Shown here: in pieces, positions 1-9,929 of the stretch
Numbering within the stretch: the stretch's first letter is position 1
Layout of the letters: every line of letters starts with the position of its first letter
Assembly: GCA_032718475.1 (NCBI GenBank)
Contig: JAUCBJ010000540.1
Coordinates: forward strand, 1 to 33,953
Reading direction: 5' to 3'
Origin: Nemertoderma westbladi
Lineage: Eukaryota > Xenacoelomorpha > Nemertodermatida > Nemertodermatidae
Length of the DNA stretch: 33,953 nucleotides
Program-made: the position numbers and the translations under genes
The notes under the pieces: model-generated
Seen by the model: the letters and a program-made list of their open reading frames with translations, nothing else
What the model was told of the DNA's origin: nothing
The model's database searches: none

Positions 1-2
1 TG

Positions 3-677
3 TTAGGGGCCGTCCAAGTATGACGTCAGCACTTTAGGGGGGGGAGGGGGGTTGGGAAAATCTGATGACGTGCTGATGAGGGGAGGGGAGGGGGTCAGCA
101 AAAATCTGACGTCAGCATGTTCATTTATAGGCGCTAGAAGAGATATAGCAGAAGAGTAAAAGCTTGCCTATTTTAATTGTTCGAAGCCAACGAAGGCCCT
201 TAGCACGACCTTATGTTTCAGTTACCAGTCGCCATCTTTCAGTGATTAGGACGCGTGCTACTGGGGTACTGAGGTACTAGGGTTCGCCTGAAAATGAAAC
301 ATTAATCCTAAGCTAATGATTGTTAAAGACTGCAGTACTGGTTCATTTAGGCCTATTATTAGCTTGTTTGTTTATTATCATTCATAAACTGCTGTCGCAT
401 CAGGTAGAAGTATGTAAACGATAGGCTATCCTACTACAACTCTATACCTTCCTATATAGATAAGCTATGTAACTACAGCCAGCCCCCGTGCACCCCCCCT
501 CCAATGCAATATAATACCTTTATCCTGCTGATAATAGTTTATTACAATTTTTTTTTTAATCTGATTTAGGGGGGGGGGGGGGGGGTCAACGTCTATCTGA
601 TGACATCTGATTTAGGGGAGGGAGGGGGTCAAAATTTTGGGGAAAAGTGCAGACGTCATACTTGGACGGCCCCCTAA
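3..677. mobile_element. MITE-like element with terminal inverted repeats
   Basis: The left end (3-35) and right end (644-677) are inverted copies of each other. Both read TTAGGGG(G)CCGTCCAAG followed by TATGACGTC(A/T)GCACTTT, with one mismatch and one single-base indel. TA at each outer edge could be the target duplication, but the left flank is only two bases long, so this is not certain. The interior has no coding capacity; it carries G-rich sub-repeats next to both ends and a long G run near 569-586. This looks like a non-autonomous DNA transposon. Ends starting GGGGCCGTCC are common in invertebrate MITEs, but I do not assign a superfamily. Its right end lies inside the neighbouring minus-strand ORF. 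Confidence 0.8.
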
Positions 678-2138
678 CTGTTTATTTATGCAGTCTTGAT
701 TCTCCTGAATGTTTTCCAATTCTAATTGGGTGGTTTCTTCAGTCGCTCTCCGTTCGGCTTCTGCCACTGCCTCTGCTGTTGCCAATGCCGCTTTTCTTTC
801 CGCTTCGGCCTCTGCCACTGCCGATGCCGCTTTCCTTTCCGCTTCGGCCTCTGCCACTGCCACTGCCACTGCCGCTTTTCTTTCCGCTTCTGCCGCTGCC
901 ACTGCTGCTGCCGCTTTTCTTTCCGCTTCTGCCTCTGCCACTGCTGCTGCCACTGCCGCTGTCTTTCTATCTTCTATACGTTTTTTCTTTACTTGTTCTT
1001 CTTGGTCTCGTGTGATGCGTAGTTGTTCATCAAATTTAGCCTGATTCGCAGCCCTCATTTCCACATCGATGGCATCCAACACAAGCTTGGTTCCTTCACT
1101 ATTAGGGCTAAGTCCCTCTAACCTTCTCCTCAACTCGTCATCACCTAAAAAACGTTGATAGTCTGACAGATAAATGTCAATGGCATCCCTCTTATGCGGT
1201 TTCTCTGCCGTCGCTTCACTTTCCACTTGGGAAAAAGTAGCGTCTGTTGATTCTCCATGGGTTGATCGCTCCTCCAGCTGAGCTTTCCACTGAGCTGTTC
1301 CTTGAACCTGGAGACTCACCCGTTGAAACCAAGTCTTTACGGCAACTTGCAACGACGTGTCTTGTCTTCGTTTAGAAGCTTCCTCAAAGGCTGATAAGAT
1401 TAGCCTGATTCGTAGAATTCTTTCTCTAACTTGATAAAGCAGCAATCCCTGCTCTTGAGGTCCTTGAGGTTGTTGAAACAGTTGTTCTTTTAATCGCTCT
1501 ATAGAGCTGAAGAATCCCTGTGCGTATCCGGCTGCGGACCTCTTCCACACAGCTGGATCGATGGTTTCCTTGGCTACTCCCATCCGGTGTATGTCTTCCC
1601 AGGCAGCTTCTGATAAATCAAACGGGAGTCCGGGTCCGGGGAAGTTCCATTGCGACTCGACAATAGACTTCAGTTCTTCACTCGTGTATCCCGCATAACT
1701 ATCTCTAGTTGACCGTTGACTTCTCGCCCAATCGATCTGGTGTTCTTCCACCGCGATCAATAACCTAGTGAGTACGGCTGCAGGAAGGATGAGAAGGGGA
1801 TCCGTATAAACCGCATCCGTTATCTCTGCTCCGCGCTCGGGTGTCAGCTCTACAGTATCCTCACTACTGGAGCTGCTGGGCCGCTGAGGAATAAGCTCCT
1901 GACTAGCGGGCTGCTGCTGGTCCGCTGCTTCTTGGTCCCGCTTGACCTGAGCTCGGGTGCCTATGATAGACCTACGATGTTGGACTAGCCTAGGTTCTGT
2001 TATTACTACTGGAGGGATGACCTTCCTCACAGTGGGAGGTGAACTGAACTTACGACCAGACGGTTGTACGTCTCTATCTGAGTCGCAGATAGTTACATCT
2101 AATAAACTGTCTGACAGGTTCTGCTTAGTATCAGACAT
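612..2138 (-). CDS. Orphan ORF, 508 codons, Ala/Glu-rich coiled-coil C-terminus
   Basis: I do not recognise this protein. The first ATG is at 2138 with a purine at -3. The N-terminal ~110 residues are polar and low in complexity (a Ser run, Gln and Pro). A middle part (about 115-330) is mixed helical and contains an aromatic segment with PGPGLPFDL. Residues ~330-480 are highly charged and end in about five irregular repeats of the type AEAERKAA, which predict a long helix or coiled coil. There is no signal peptide or membrane segment. The last 21 residues and the stop are read from the end of the transposon at 3-677, so the original C-terminus probably lay left of the window. An AATAAA lies just before the junction. 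A transposon-encoded or cytoskeletal protein are both possible; the reading frame is convincing, the function is unknown. Confidence 0.55.
   Translation of the reverse strand: MSDTKQNLSDSLLDVTICDSDRDVQPSGRKFSSPPTVRKVIPPVVITEPRLVQHRRSIIGTRAQVKRDQEAADQQQPASQELIPQRPSSSSSEDTVELTPERGAEITDAVYTDPLLILPAAVLTRLLIAVEEHQIDWARSQRSTRDSYAGYTSEELKSIVESQWNFPGPGLPFDLSEAAWEDIHRMGVAKETIDPAVWKRSAAGYAQGFFSSIERLKEQLFQQPQGPQEQGLLLYQVRERILRIRLILSAFEEASKRRQDTSLQVAVKTWFQRVSLQVQGTAQWKAQLEERSTHGESTDATFSQVESEATAEKPHKRDAIDIYLSDYQRFLGDDELRRRLEGLSPNSEGTKLVLDAIDVEMRAANQAKFDEQLRITRDQEEQVKKKRIEDRKTAAVAAAVAEAEAERKAAAAVAAAEAERKAAVAVAVAEAEAERKAASAVAEAEAERKAALATAEAVAEAERRATEETTQLELENIQENQDCINKQLGGRPSMTSALFPKILTPSLP
744..966 (-). 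repeat. Coding minisatellite (AEAERKAA repeats)
   Basis: About five imperfect units of roughly 35-55 bp repeat inside the C-terminal part of the 508-codon ORF. On the plus strand each has a GCCGCTTT(T/C)CTTTCCGCTTC block followed by variable GCCACT/GCTGCT triplets. Length changes are in multiples of three, so the minus-strand frame stays open and varies only in Ala/Val/Glu spacing. The plus-strand frames are open too, only because the repeat lacks stops. Confidence 0.8.
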
Positions 2139-2219
2139 GACTATGTATACCGTTGAATGTCTACTGCTGTATTACAGTCTGAGTAAGTCTAGTAACTCAG
2201 TATTAACTACTAGCCTAGT

Positions 2220-2512
2220 AATTAATTACCGGTACTGCTACTCAGTGTAGCGTGATATATAATATATTAGAATACCGGTATGCTTATAGTATATATAAGT
2301 ATTATTACAGACTAGGTTTATCTCAGAATACCGGTATAATTTTAGCACAAATATATATAAATATATAATAGGCCTATCGGGAATACCGGTATACAGCTTA
2401 CAGTTTGTAGTATATATAATTCTGGACTAGAATTAATTACAAGTACCGGTATAATTTCAGCCTAAATTTACAGAAATAAAGATAATAGGCCTATCGTAAA
2501 TACCGGTATATC
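2220..2512. repeat. Degenerate tandem repeat centred on ACCGGT palindromes
   Basis: Six ACCGGT sites start at 2228, 2274, 2330, 2385, 2445 and 2502, about 46-60 bp apart, mostly in the context ATACCGGTAT. The last four alternate so that a longer unit of about 116 bp is visible: AATAGGCCTATCG precedes the sites at 2385 and 2502, and ATAATTT follows those at 2330 and 2445. The surroundings are AT-rich and have no coding signal. Confidence 0.65.
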
Positions 2513-3438
2513 AATTATTTTAGAATAATTGAATTTCTGAACTTTAGGGTTACTTGGTTACCTTACTTACTTTATTACCGTTATTTGAGCAGTAGTCCAA
2601 CTGATATTGAGACCTAATGGTTATATGGTAGGCCTACTATTTATAAATCGTTAGATTTGATTTATAATATATATATACCCGTTTTAATGGGTTTTGTCAA
2701 TGTTTGAAATAAATGTTATTATTTCTGGGGAGTAATCACTACACAAAGCGGTGCGCTTTCAGTGAAGTGTTACTTATAGGACACTAAAACAAATAATTCT
2801 AATTTACCTAAGTTACTTAATACTACAAATTACGTACAATTCGGATGAGATTACAATCTCTAAATAAACACAAAAATTTACAAAAAACACAAAATACGAA
2901 TTTTTAGGGTAATTTTACAAGAAATCTACTAACCAGCCTAACAAAGGGTTAGAAACTGGTTATTACAACGGACAGGGTACTACGGTATTTGAAATAATGA
3001 GTAGTAGTAAATACACTGCGTTGTCCAGATAGGAAAATACCACCGCCTGACGACCTATAGCCGTATCGCTATAGGTTCTACGTTATGTATCACGGAGTGT
3101 TCCTACCTAGAAGTTAATAGAGCTAATCGAACGTGCCTATCAACCACTTTACAACACAAATATAATACCTACAATAATTACTTTCGGAAAGCACTGTACA
3201 CTAAACCCTAAATTAGGTACGAGTACTTGTACAACAGATAATCAGTAGTTAAATATACTTGAACAGCTAAAAGAACCACGGCATCTGCTGGAGTGACCGA
3301 TGCACAAAATCACCAGTCTTTACCTACGCCAAGCAGCCCGTGTAGTACCGGGGTTAATTTAACTATAGCGGTATGTATAACAAACACAATTACTGTAGGA
3401 ACAAACTTGGGGAATGAATGTTGCGAATAATCGCATAA
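2513..3438. other. Gene-free AT-rich spacer
   Basis: I see no ORF, RNA gene or mobile element here. The only structure noted is a perfect 9-bp hairpin at 3053-3076 (ACCTATAGC, six-base loop, GCTATAGGT). Confidence 0.5.
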
Positions 3439-3531
3439 ACTCTGAATAATAAATATTACGCTACGCGTACAAACTACTCAAACAAAATGCAGACCGAACA
3501 CTGACAGACTACTATCAAGCCTAAACAAACT

Positions 3532-3668
3532 ACAGGACATGCAGACTCCGAAATGATTAGGGAGTATGCGCTCTAACCCAGTAGTGCGACTTATTCTTTA
3601 GTTGGGGGTTTACCTTACCGCGTTCGCTGCCCCTACTTCCTAACCGTACTTAATCGGACAAGTGATCT
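3532..3668. other. Conserved, hairpin-forming core of the 287-bp repeat (possible ncRNA)
   Basis: On the plus strand the core can form two abutting hairpins. The first pairs GCAGACTCC (3541-3549) with GGAGTATGC (3561-3569), one mismatch. The second pairs CGCTCTA (3569-3575) with TAGTGCG (3582-3588), one T-T mismatch. A single-stranded pyrimidine-rich stretch follows, then a weaker GGGG (3604-3607) to CCCC (3630-3633) pairing. On the minus strand GGGTTAGAGCGC resembles a tRNA D-arm/A box, but no B box follows. The same structure is present in copy 2. It could be a duplicated small RNA gene, a regulatory module or a recently gene-converted repeat. Confidence 0.3.
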
Positions 3669-3818
3669 ACACACGTTGCAATCCGTTCAGACCTAATAAC
3701 AGCCAGACAACTATCCAGCCTACAAATTATCTAAATAAATTATACGCTACCCGTACAGACTTACACAAACAAAGTACAGACTAAACGATGGCAGACTACT
3801 CTCAAGCCTAAATAAACT

Positions 3819-3955
3819 ACAGGACATGCAGACTCCGAAATGATTAGGGAGTATGCGCTCTAACCCAGTAGTGCGACTTATTCTTTAGTTGGGGGTTTAC
3901 CTTACAGCGTTCGCTGCCCCTACTTCCTAACCGTACTTAATCGGACAGGTGATCT
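3819..3955. other. Second copy of the hairpin-forming core
   Basis: This segment is 135/137 identical to 3532-3668. Neither of the two differences falls in the first two hairpins. Confidence 0.3.
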
Positions 3956-4190
3956 CACACACTGCAATCCGTTCAGACTTAACAGCAATCAGACAACAGC
4001 TCAGCCTACAAATCGTCTGCACAATCTGATCAGGTTTACACGCCTTCTGTTCAATACTGGCCTACAAACAAATAAAACTGACAGAAATAGGCCTAAGTAA
4101 AATCCCAATAAAAACCAGGCGTCCCCAATTAATTATTAAGACCTACCGGCATATATAATCAAATCGAATAATACTGCTGTACTTATACGG

Positions 4191-4336
4191 AAGTACCGGT
4201 TAGGACAGTTAGGCCTACGGACCTACAGAAGTACCGGTTCTGGCAGTTGGACCTACGGGCCTACGGCAGTACCGGTTCTGGCAGTTGGGCCTACTGACCT
4301 ACAGATGGACCGTTCAGGTTTACCGGTTGACCGGTA
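4191..4336. repeat. 38-bp tandem repeat with ACCGGT
   Basis: ACCGGT occurs at 4195, 4233 and 4271, exactly 38 bases apart, each followed by a TTCTGGCAGTTGG-type block and CCTACGG words. Two more ACCGGT sites at 4322 and 4330 end the array. The sequence and its ACCGGT content resemble the repeat at 2220-2512, but the unit is different. Confidence 0.7.
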
Positions 4337-5226
4337 CTTTCAACTTTATTGCTTACCGCAATAAAGAAGCTATATCCTTTAATGTTCGCGCTTTCAGACC
4401 TTTGGCAGTTTAACCCGCCAAATTAAGATGTCTTCTAGATATTAAATCGCTTTTTAGCCTATGACAAGTATTTGATTCACTACACTAGTCGAAACCAATC
4501 TGTGCGCGACCATTCACCCGCTGGATATTCCCGGGAGATTGGGTTCGACGGTTTAATTTTATTGCTATGTAAGCCTAATGTATTATTCGACTGACGGTAT
4601 TATATAATCTCTGATAATATTATTCACCTTCGGGAATATTAACAGTTCCTTTAGGACGTGGCGCTTTATCTATATAAACAGAGTTATGACTTAAACTACT
4701 CACAACGATATGGCTTAATTATAATTCACATATATGGCGCATTCTTTAGGAATTGCTTCTTTAACAGACTCACTCATACACAATGCTGCACAATACTGCA
4801 CACTAATCTGCCAATCTTCACTGATTTTAGTCACATATAAAAGGAACACAGACTGACTCATGTAGGGTCTATCAAATAACATTAGATTCAATTCAAACCA
4901 CTTTAACATAAGTCACAATCGTTATTGGTAACCTTTCTCTCTTACCTTCGGTATATCAAGAATATTGGGTTTCGGGGTTATTTCTCGTTATTCCAATATA
5001 ATAATTCATCAACCAATATAATGAATAACCAACAACAAATAGCAGTATACAGTACCGATTGAGCAGGTAAATTTTAGCAGTTTTAGCAGTTATTAAAAGC
5101 CGTGTGTCAGCAGGTATTATGCAGCAGTGATTACTGCAGTGCCGCAGTTTGTTTTGTTAAAGGATATATGTCCTTATAATTAAACCTACTAGTGTTGAGC
5201 TAAAAAGCAGAAAACATAAAACACTA
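4337..5226. other. Gene-free spacer
   Basis: This is AT-rich sequence with short chance ORFs of 60-64 codons on both strands that overlap each other and show no recognisable protein features. It may hold promoters for the two divergent flanking ORFs, but I cannot point to a defined site. Confidence 0.4.
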
Positions 5227-5333
5227 CAAAGCCGTTCTTTCGTGGCTTTGAAAAACTCGTGACTACTGCTCTGTACGAGGATACCAACTCCCTTATTCCA
5301 CGAAGCTCCCGTTCAACACAGAGAAAGAGCAGT
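5227..5333. other. Cluster of nested inverted repeats upstream of the 170-codon ORF
   Basis: Three inverted repeats overlap or abut: CAAAGCC/GGCTTTG (5227-5233 with 5244-5250), CTCGT/ACGAG (5256-5260 with 5275-5279) and ACTGCTCT/AGAGCAGT (5265-5272 with 5326-5333). On the minus strand the last two close a hairpin that is directly followed by five Ts (5251-5255), as a Pol III terminator would be. No A or B box was recognised. It could equally be a promoter-proximal regulatory element. Confidence 0.3.
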
Positions 5334-5703
5334 GAGATAGGAAAATTTCAGTTCAGTAGCTCTGTGATAGGTCAAAATCAAGGCTAACTCAAATTCTATT
5401 GGGAGATACAAAAACAAGGCTATGACGCAACCTCCCTAGGCTTGTTGGCCGATTAAACAGAGCCCAGATGCCTGCGTACAGCAAATCAGCCAATAAGCTG
5501 GTAACTTGCACTATTTTTAGCTATAGATCACTTTGAGAGTATTCTTAGCGACTGGGGGGGAACTGGCCAACACAACAAGGCAAACGAATCAGTTATCCCA
5601 CAAAAGCTTTTACACTGCAGTACTGCACTGCCGGTACCATCTGACCAGGAATAAGCAACTCCAAGCTGCCAAGTGCAAAATTACAATACAGCAATCTGGC
5701 AAT

Positions 5704-6216
5704 ATGAGTGAAGTTGCTCGGAAACTTTCCTTTCGCCGTCGGAAGTGTCGTCTCAGCAAAAAGAATGATGTCGACAGTTTGGCTATCCTTTGTGATGATT
5801 CTGGTAAAGAGAACTCTACTGAAATTACAGCGTGTAGCAATAATAGCGGCGCGGGTCGTAAACGTAGATGGCTAGGTGGTTTCCTTGCCGACAAGACCAA
5901 CGTTGCTTCATCGGTGAGTGAATCGGAACGCGAACTTAAACCGTCTGATAGCGGCTTCCCGAAACCGTCTCTGCGTTTCTTTGGGAAGTCGGCCGGTTAC
6001 CAGTCCATCCCGGAAGAAACCTCCCCCGGCGAACATGGTAACAACGGTGTACTAGAGACCGAAACTGCTCGGGGTTGCCGTGGTTACATGAAACTCACCA
6101 ATAGTTGCGAAGTGAATGAATCCGATAGTGTCGTGGGTTCCACTGGAGTTGAGGTCTCGAAGCAGAATGTTACCGGGGCGGTTGCCGATACCGGTACCGG
6201 TAGTCGTATTGTATGA
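5704..6216 (+). CDS. Orphan ORF, 170 codons, basic N-terminus
   Basis: I do not recognise this protein. ATG 5704 is the first ATG in an open frame that starts earlier without one, and it has A at -3. The product begins with MSEVARKLSFRRRKCR, a strongly basic stretch that could be a nuclear-localisation signal or nucleic-acid contact. A second basic patch (GRKRRW) comes at about residue 50. The remainder is Ser/Gly/Glu-rich and probably disordered; there is no membrane segment. The 3' half is richer in G+C than the AT-rich flanks, which supports real coding. It is divergent from the 508-codon ORF with 3.6 kb between them. It could be one exon of a larger gene; a short lineage-specific gene is my best reading. 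Confidence 0.45.
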   Translation: MSEVARKLSFRRRKCRLSKKNDVDSLAILCDDSGKENSTEITACSNNSGAGRKRRWLGGFLADKTNVASSVSESERELKPSDSGFPKPSLRFFGKSAGYQSIPEETSPGEHGNNGVLETETARGCRGYMKLTNSCEVNESDSVVGSTGVEVSKQNVTGAVADTGTGSRIV

Positions 6217-8135
6217 ATTACGCATTTATAATCCTGAGTTTATTATCAGTTTATAGTCAGGTACGGCTATAAACTGAGTACGGTAGAGGAGACTGCAAAC
6301 TGAACTGTCTGACTTTTTCAACTACAGGTTTATTTGATGCGATAACGATACAGTTGCGGTTGGTAATCAATCATTATAACGGTTGTCGGTGTTTATCATT
6401 AGGCATATTGATTTTGACATATTGTCACAGAGCTGCAGAGATTACTGAGCTAAGGCGTTCTGCTCCTGTACAACATTATACTGGTACCGGTATATAGTAT
6501 AGCCATATTATATATATATACCGGTATATAAGTGATACCGGTATGTATAATTGTATAAGTTGTTTTATACAGAAATGACTTTATTGATTATGTTATAAAT
6601 TTAGTTACTGCCTCGATATAGGGCCTATTTTGCGTAGCCCTACATATATTTGTATTTAACCGCAATAATGCAATATGTATGCAATATGAGACAGATATGT
6701 ATTTTTTAGGTAAGACTTTACAATCATGTTTTTTAAATTGATTATTTTATTAAATTTCTTCGTTTTCTACAACAGCATTTTAATAGAAATTTACACTTTA
6801 CTTAATATTCTCACAATTCAATACCCTACATATGCAATAACTTGTCTGTATTTAATGAATATATTTTTATGAAACAAGGTCCGCGGTGGATTGGTTGGAT
6901 GGGGATTGGTCTATCCTAGAATAGATTGCTTCTTTTCTTTTTTTACCCTCATCCATAAATATATAAAAAATCGGCAAATATCGTCCACGGGGAATCTGCC
7001 AATCAATGGATCAAAGGAACTGTCAATCAATCGATTTACAATTACCGGTAAGCAGATTTCTTCTGTTTCGATTTTTTTCGATTCTATAGATGGGTTGTTT
7101 ATGTCTAAAGAATGTGTATTTTTTGTATACCGCCACCGATACGTTCTTACTTATGTCTTCTAACCCTAGAAGGGGATATTCATTTATATCTTATAGACAA
7201 CATCACGTCCCCCTCCATGGTCAACTATATATATATATTCATTAATATTATATATTTATCATTAAATATGTATTTTCTATATATATAATTTGACGTACGG
7301 TATGAAATATAATCAGTAAACAATATTTAATTTGTAATGTGAGTCTTAATAAAATAATATAAACTATATTAAATAAAAGTATTTATTATTTATTGTAATA
7401 CCGGTATATATTTTGTTTGACATTTTATTAATATATAATAATGGTTTCTAGTTATCAAATTTATATCAATGTTATTATTAATTAACCATATTTATTGTAT
7501 TCACCACAACTGCGTGAACCTGTTTTTATGGTATTATGTCTTTACTTTGAAGTTCGAGTAATTTACAATTTCTGATATTTCGAAGACAACATTCAAGGTG
7601 GGTGTTCTCCAGTATAGAAACTATTTCAATATTGAATTACTCAGACCAACATAGTAGAAGATCGCTACTTGGAATCCTCAACAAAAAACGTGGAGTTTGT
7701 TATAAAATATGTCGCAATTCTAGAACTTTTATTTGCTATTTAAGTAACACAAAATCAAACCTGTTACTGGTTTCTATAGGAATATATTGTATTATAGCTT
7801 TTGTTTCCAATTCTGGCGAATACGAACACCCAGTATTTTGCATGCCGGTGTGGTAAGGTAATAATATTTTAGTAATATAATTAATCTTAAATTGTGCTTT
7901 TTGTCATGTGAAAGTTTACAAAGCTATATTTAAATCATCGCTTCTTCTATTATATTATATACTAAGCGTGACGGTCTTTTATACTAATGATTTACGTATA
8001 TAAGAGATTATCCGAAAATTTGGCAACAATTCACACGTTTTAAGAGATCGATTTCTAAGAATGAGGATTAACATCTTGTAAACCCAATTGTCATGGATGG
8101 ATTATTTCCGCCATCCCCACTGGTCTAGAATTCAA
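6217..8135. other. AT-rich intergenic region
   Basis: No supported gene. The region contains (TA)n tracts near 6505-6530 and 7227-7240, ACCGGT sites around 6484, 6520, 6537, 7044 and 7402, and short chance ORFs near 6891 and 7602 with no recognisable domain. I see no RNA gene. Confidence 0.5.
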
Positions 8136-9034
8136 AGTTCCCATACAGTAATGACGGGTCAGCAGTCTGGTGATGTAGTTCCCATACAATAATGACGGGT
8201 CAGCCTCAGCAGTCTGGTGATGTAGTTCCCATACAGTAATGACGGGTCTTGCAGTCTGGTGATATACTTCCCATACAGTAATGATGGGTCAGCAATCAGC
8301 AGTCTGGTGATGTAGTTCCCATACAGTAATGACGGGTTTTACAGTCTGGTGATGTAGTTCCCACACATTAATGATGGGTCAGCAGTCTGGCGATGTAATT
8401 CCAATACAGTAATGAATCACAGGTGTCAGCAGTCTGTTGATGTAGTTCCAATACAGTAATAGCGGGTCAGCAGTCTGGAGATGTATTTCCCATACAGTAA
8501 TGACGGGTCTGTAGTCTGGTGATGTAGTTCCCATACAGTAATGGCGGGTCTGCAGTCTGGTAATGTAGTTCCCATACAGTAATGACAGATCTGCAGTCTG
8601 GTGATGTAGTTCCCATACAGTAATGACGGGTCTGCAGTCTGGTGATGTAGTTCCCATACAGTAATGATGGGTCAGCAATCAGCAGTATGGTGATGTAGTT
8701 CCTATACAGTAATGACGGGTCTTGCAGTCTGGTAAAGTTCCCATACAGTAATGATGGGTCAGCAGTCTGGTGATGTACATCCCATACAGTAATGATGGGT
8801 CAGCAATCAGCAGTCTGGTGATGTAGTTCCCATACAGTAATGACGGGTCTTGCACTCTGGTGATGTAAGTTCCCATACGGTAATGACGGGTCTGGAGTCT
8901 GGTAATGTAGTTCCCAAACAGTAATGACGGGTCTTGCAGTCTGGTGATGTAGTTCCCATACAGTAATGACGGGTCTGCGGTCTGGTGATGTAGTTCCCAT
9001 ACAGTAATGACGGGTCAGCAGTCTGGTGATGTAC
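8136..9034. repeat. Minisatellite, ~41-bp unit, about 21 copies
   Basis: Each unit contains GTAGTTCCCATACAGTAATG, then (A/T)(C/T)GGGTC, a variable AGCAG/TTGCAG/AGCAATCAGCAG segment and TCTGGTGAT. Insertions of 1-8 bp in the variable segment make units 40-50 bp long. The array ends about 180 bp past the dynein stop codon and may be part of its 3' flank. Open frames across it on the minus strand are repeat artefacts. Confidence 0.9.
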
Positions 9035-9215
9035 ATCACCCTATAATTAATTACATTATTGTATGTTGGGTTGGTGGATTCACACAAATCGATAGAAAGT
9101 CAGCTTATATTATATAATTGTAATTGTAACTAAATTGTAATTGTAAATAAAAAAAGAATGTAAAAACTCCAACAGTTACTTAATAGCGAGTAATTTAATT
9201 AATTAAGCAATTAAA

Positions 9216-9929
9216 TTAATTGTCTAATTGGCATAGGAGGGCGACACCCCTCAATGTCCAATGCGCCTCCGGCACTTCCGATGGGAGGGTCATCCACATA
9301 ACGAAGTTGGTCGAGTGGCCTGTAGTAGACAGAGTTCCTCTTCGCTCGGATGTCTTGTAGACCGGGCAGTTGTAACAGGGCCGCTCCGATATCTCGTCTC
9401 GCTTCATCGGCCGTATCCATACCACGGGTACGGTGTCCTGTAGGACCTTGGGGTGTGGTTCCGCCAGACATTTGCCCCCTCTGTCCCAACGCGCACCGTC
9501 CACAAACATACCGTTAATGTAAGCGCCATCTTCCGGCACTATTTTATACTCTTTATCTTCCAACACCTCGAAGTCGAACCCCAATAAGTCAATAGGGATT
9601 GTGTATTTCCGAGCGTAGTTCTGTTGCACACCGGTGAGGAAAGCCTGAGTGAAGAAAAAACCCGAGACCCAGAATGTTGTAGGTGGCCCGTTGTCATACC
9701 AGTCCTCTAGGAATTTGAGCCGGGCTATAAAGTCATTAACGTATCCGCCTATGGGTTTGAGCGACGGGTAGGATTTCTTCATCCACATTTCAGGTATCTT
9801 CCCTTTGACCATGGAGTTACCCACCTCCTCTAAGTCAGCACTCATTACAACCAATCCTTTTATAGCTTTCTGGATGTTAACCAGTGAGGATCGAACCACC
9901 GATAATAGTTTGTTAAATCGTCCCATTTC
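9216..9929 (-). CDS. DNAH7: DNAH7-type dynein, exon 4 (C-terminal domain)
   Basis: The acceptor is ATCGCAG before GAA ATG at 9929; this exon codes residues 3760-3996 and ends in TAA at 9218-9216. It carries hallmark C-terminal motifs of axonemal heavy chains: [25 protein letters not shown] followed by QQNYARKY, the [12 protein letters not shown] segment and the final GVALLCQL. No AATAAA is evident just past the stop; the next landmark is the minisatellite at 9034. Confidence 0.93.
   Translation of the reverse strand, partial: EMGRFNKLLSVVRSSLVNIQKAIKGLVVMSADLEEVGNSMVKGKIPEMWMKKSYPSLKPIGGYVNDFIARLKFLEDWYDNGPPTTFWVSGFFFTQAFLTGVQQNYARKYTIPIDLLGFDFEVLEDKEYKIVPEDGAYINGMFVDGARWDRGGKCLAEPHPKVLQDTVPVVWIRPMKRDEISERPCYNCPVYKTSERRGTLSTTGHSTNFVMWMTLPSEVPEAHWTLRGVALLCQLDN

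Larger units (their letters stand above)
3439..4022. repeat. Tandem duplication, 287-bp period, two copies
   Basis: Copy 1 covers about 3439-3735 and copy 2 about 3726-4022. The shared core, 3532-3668 and 3819-3955, keeps a constant offset of 287 bases and differs at only two of 137 positions (3619/3906 and 3661/3948). The 80-90 bp on either side of the core are clearly more diverged, about 75-80% by eye. No ORF spans the unit. Confidence 0.85.

Noticed and set aside
647-1044. Plus-strand Leu/Pro- and Ala/Ser-rich ORFs
   Set aside because: They are shadows of the coding minisatellite in the minus-strand ORF.
3570-3590. CTAACCC in the second core hairpin as a telomerase RNA template
   Set aside because: Only seven bases match the telomere complement, too short for a template, and two tandem copies would be odd.
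8136-9034. CRISPR-like array
   Set aside because: The units are directly adjacent with no unique spacers, and the genome is eukaryotic.
8379-9087. Minus-strand ORFs of HYCMGTTSPD-type repeats
   Set aside because: They are translations of the 41-bp minisatellite in changing frames and have no start or composition support.
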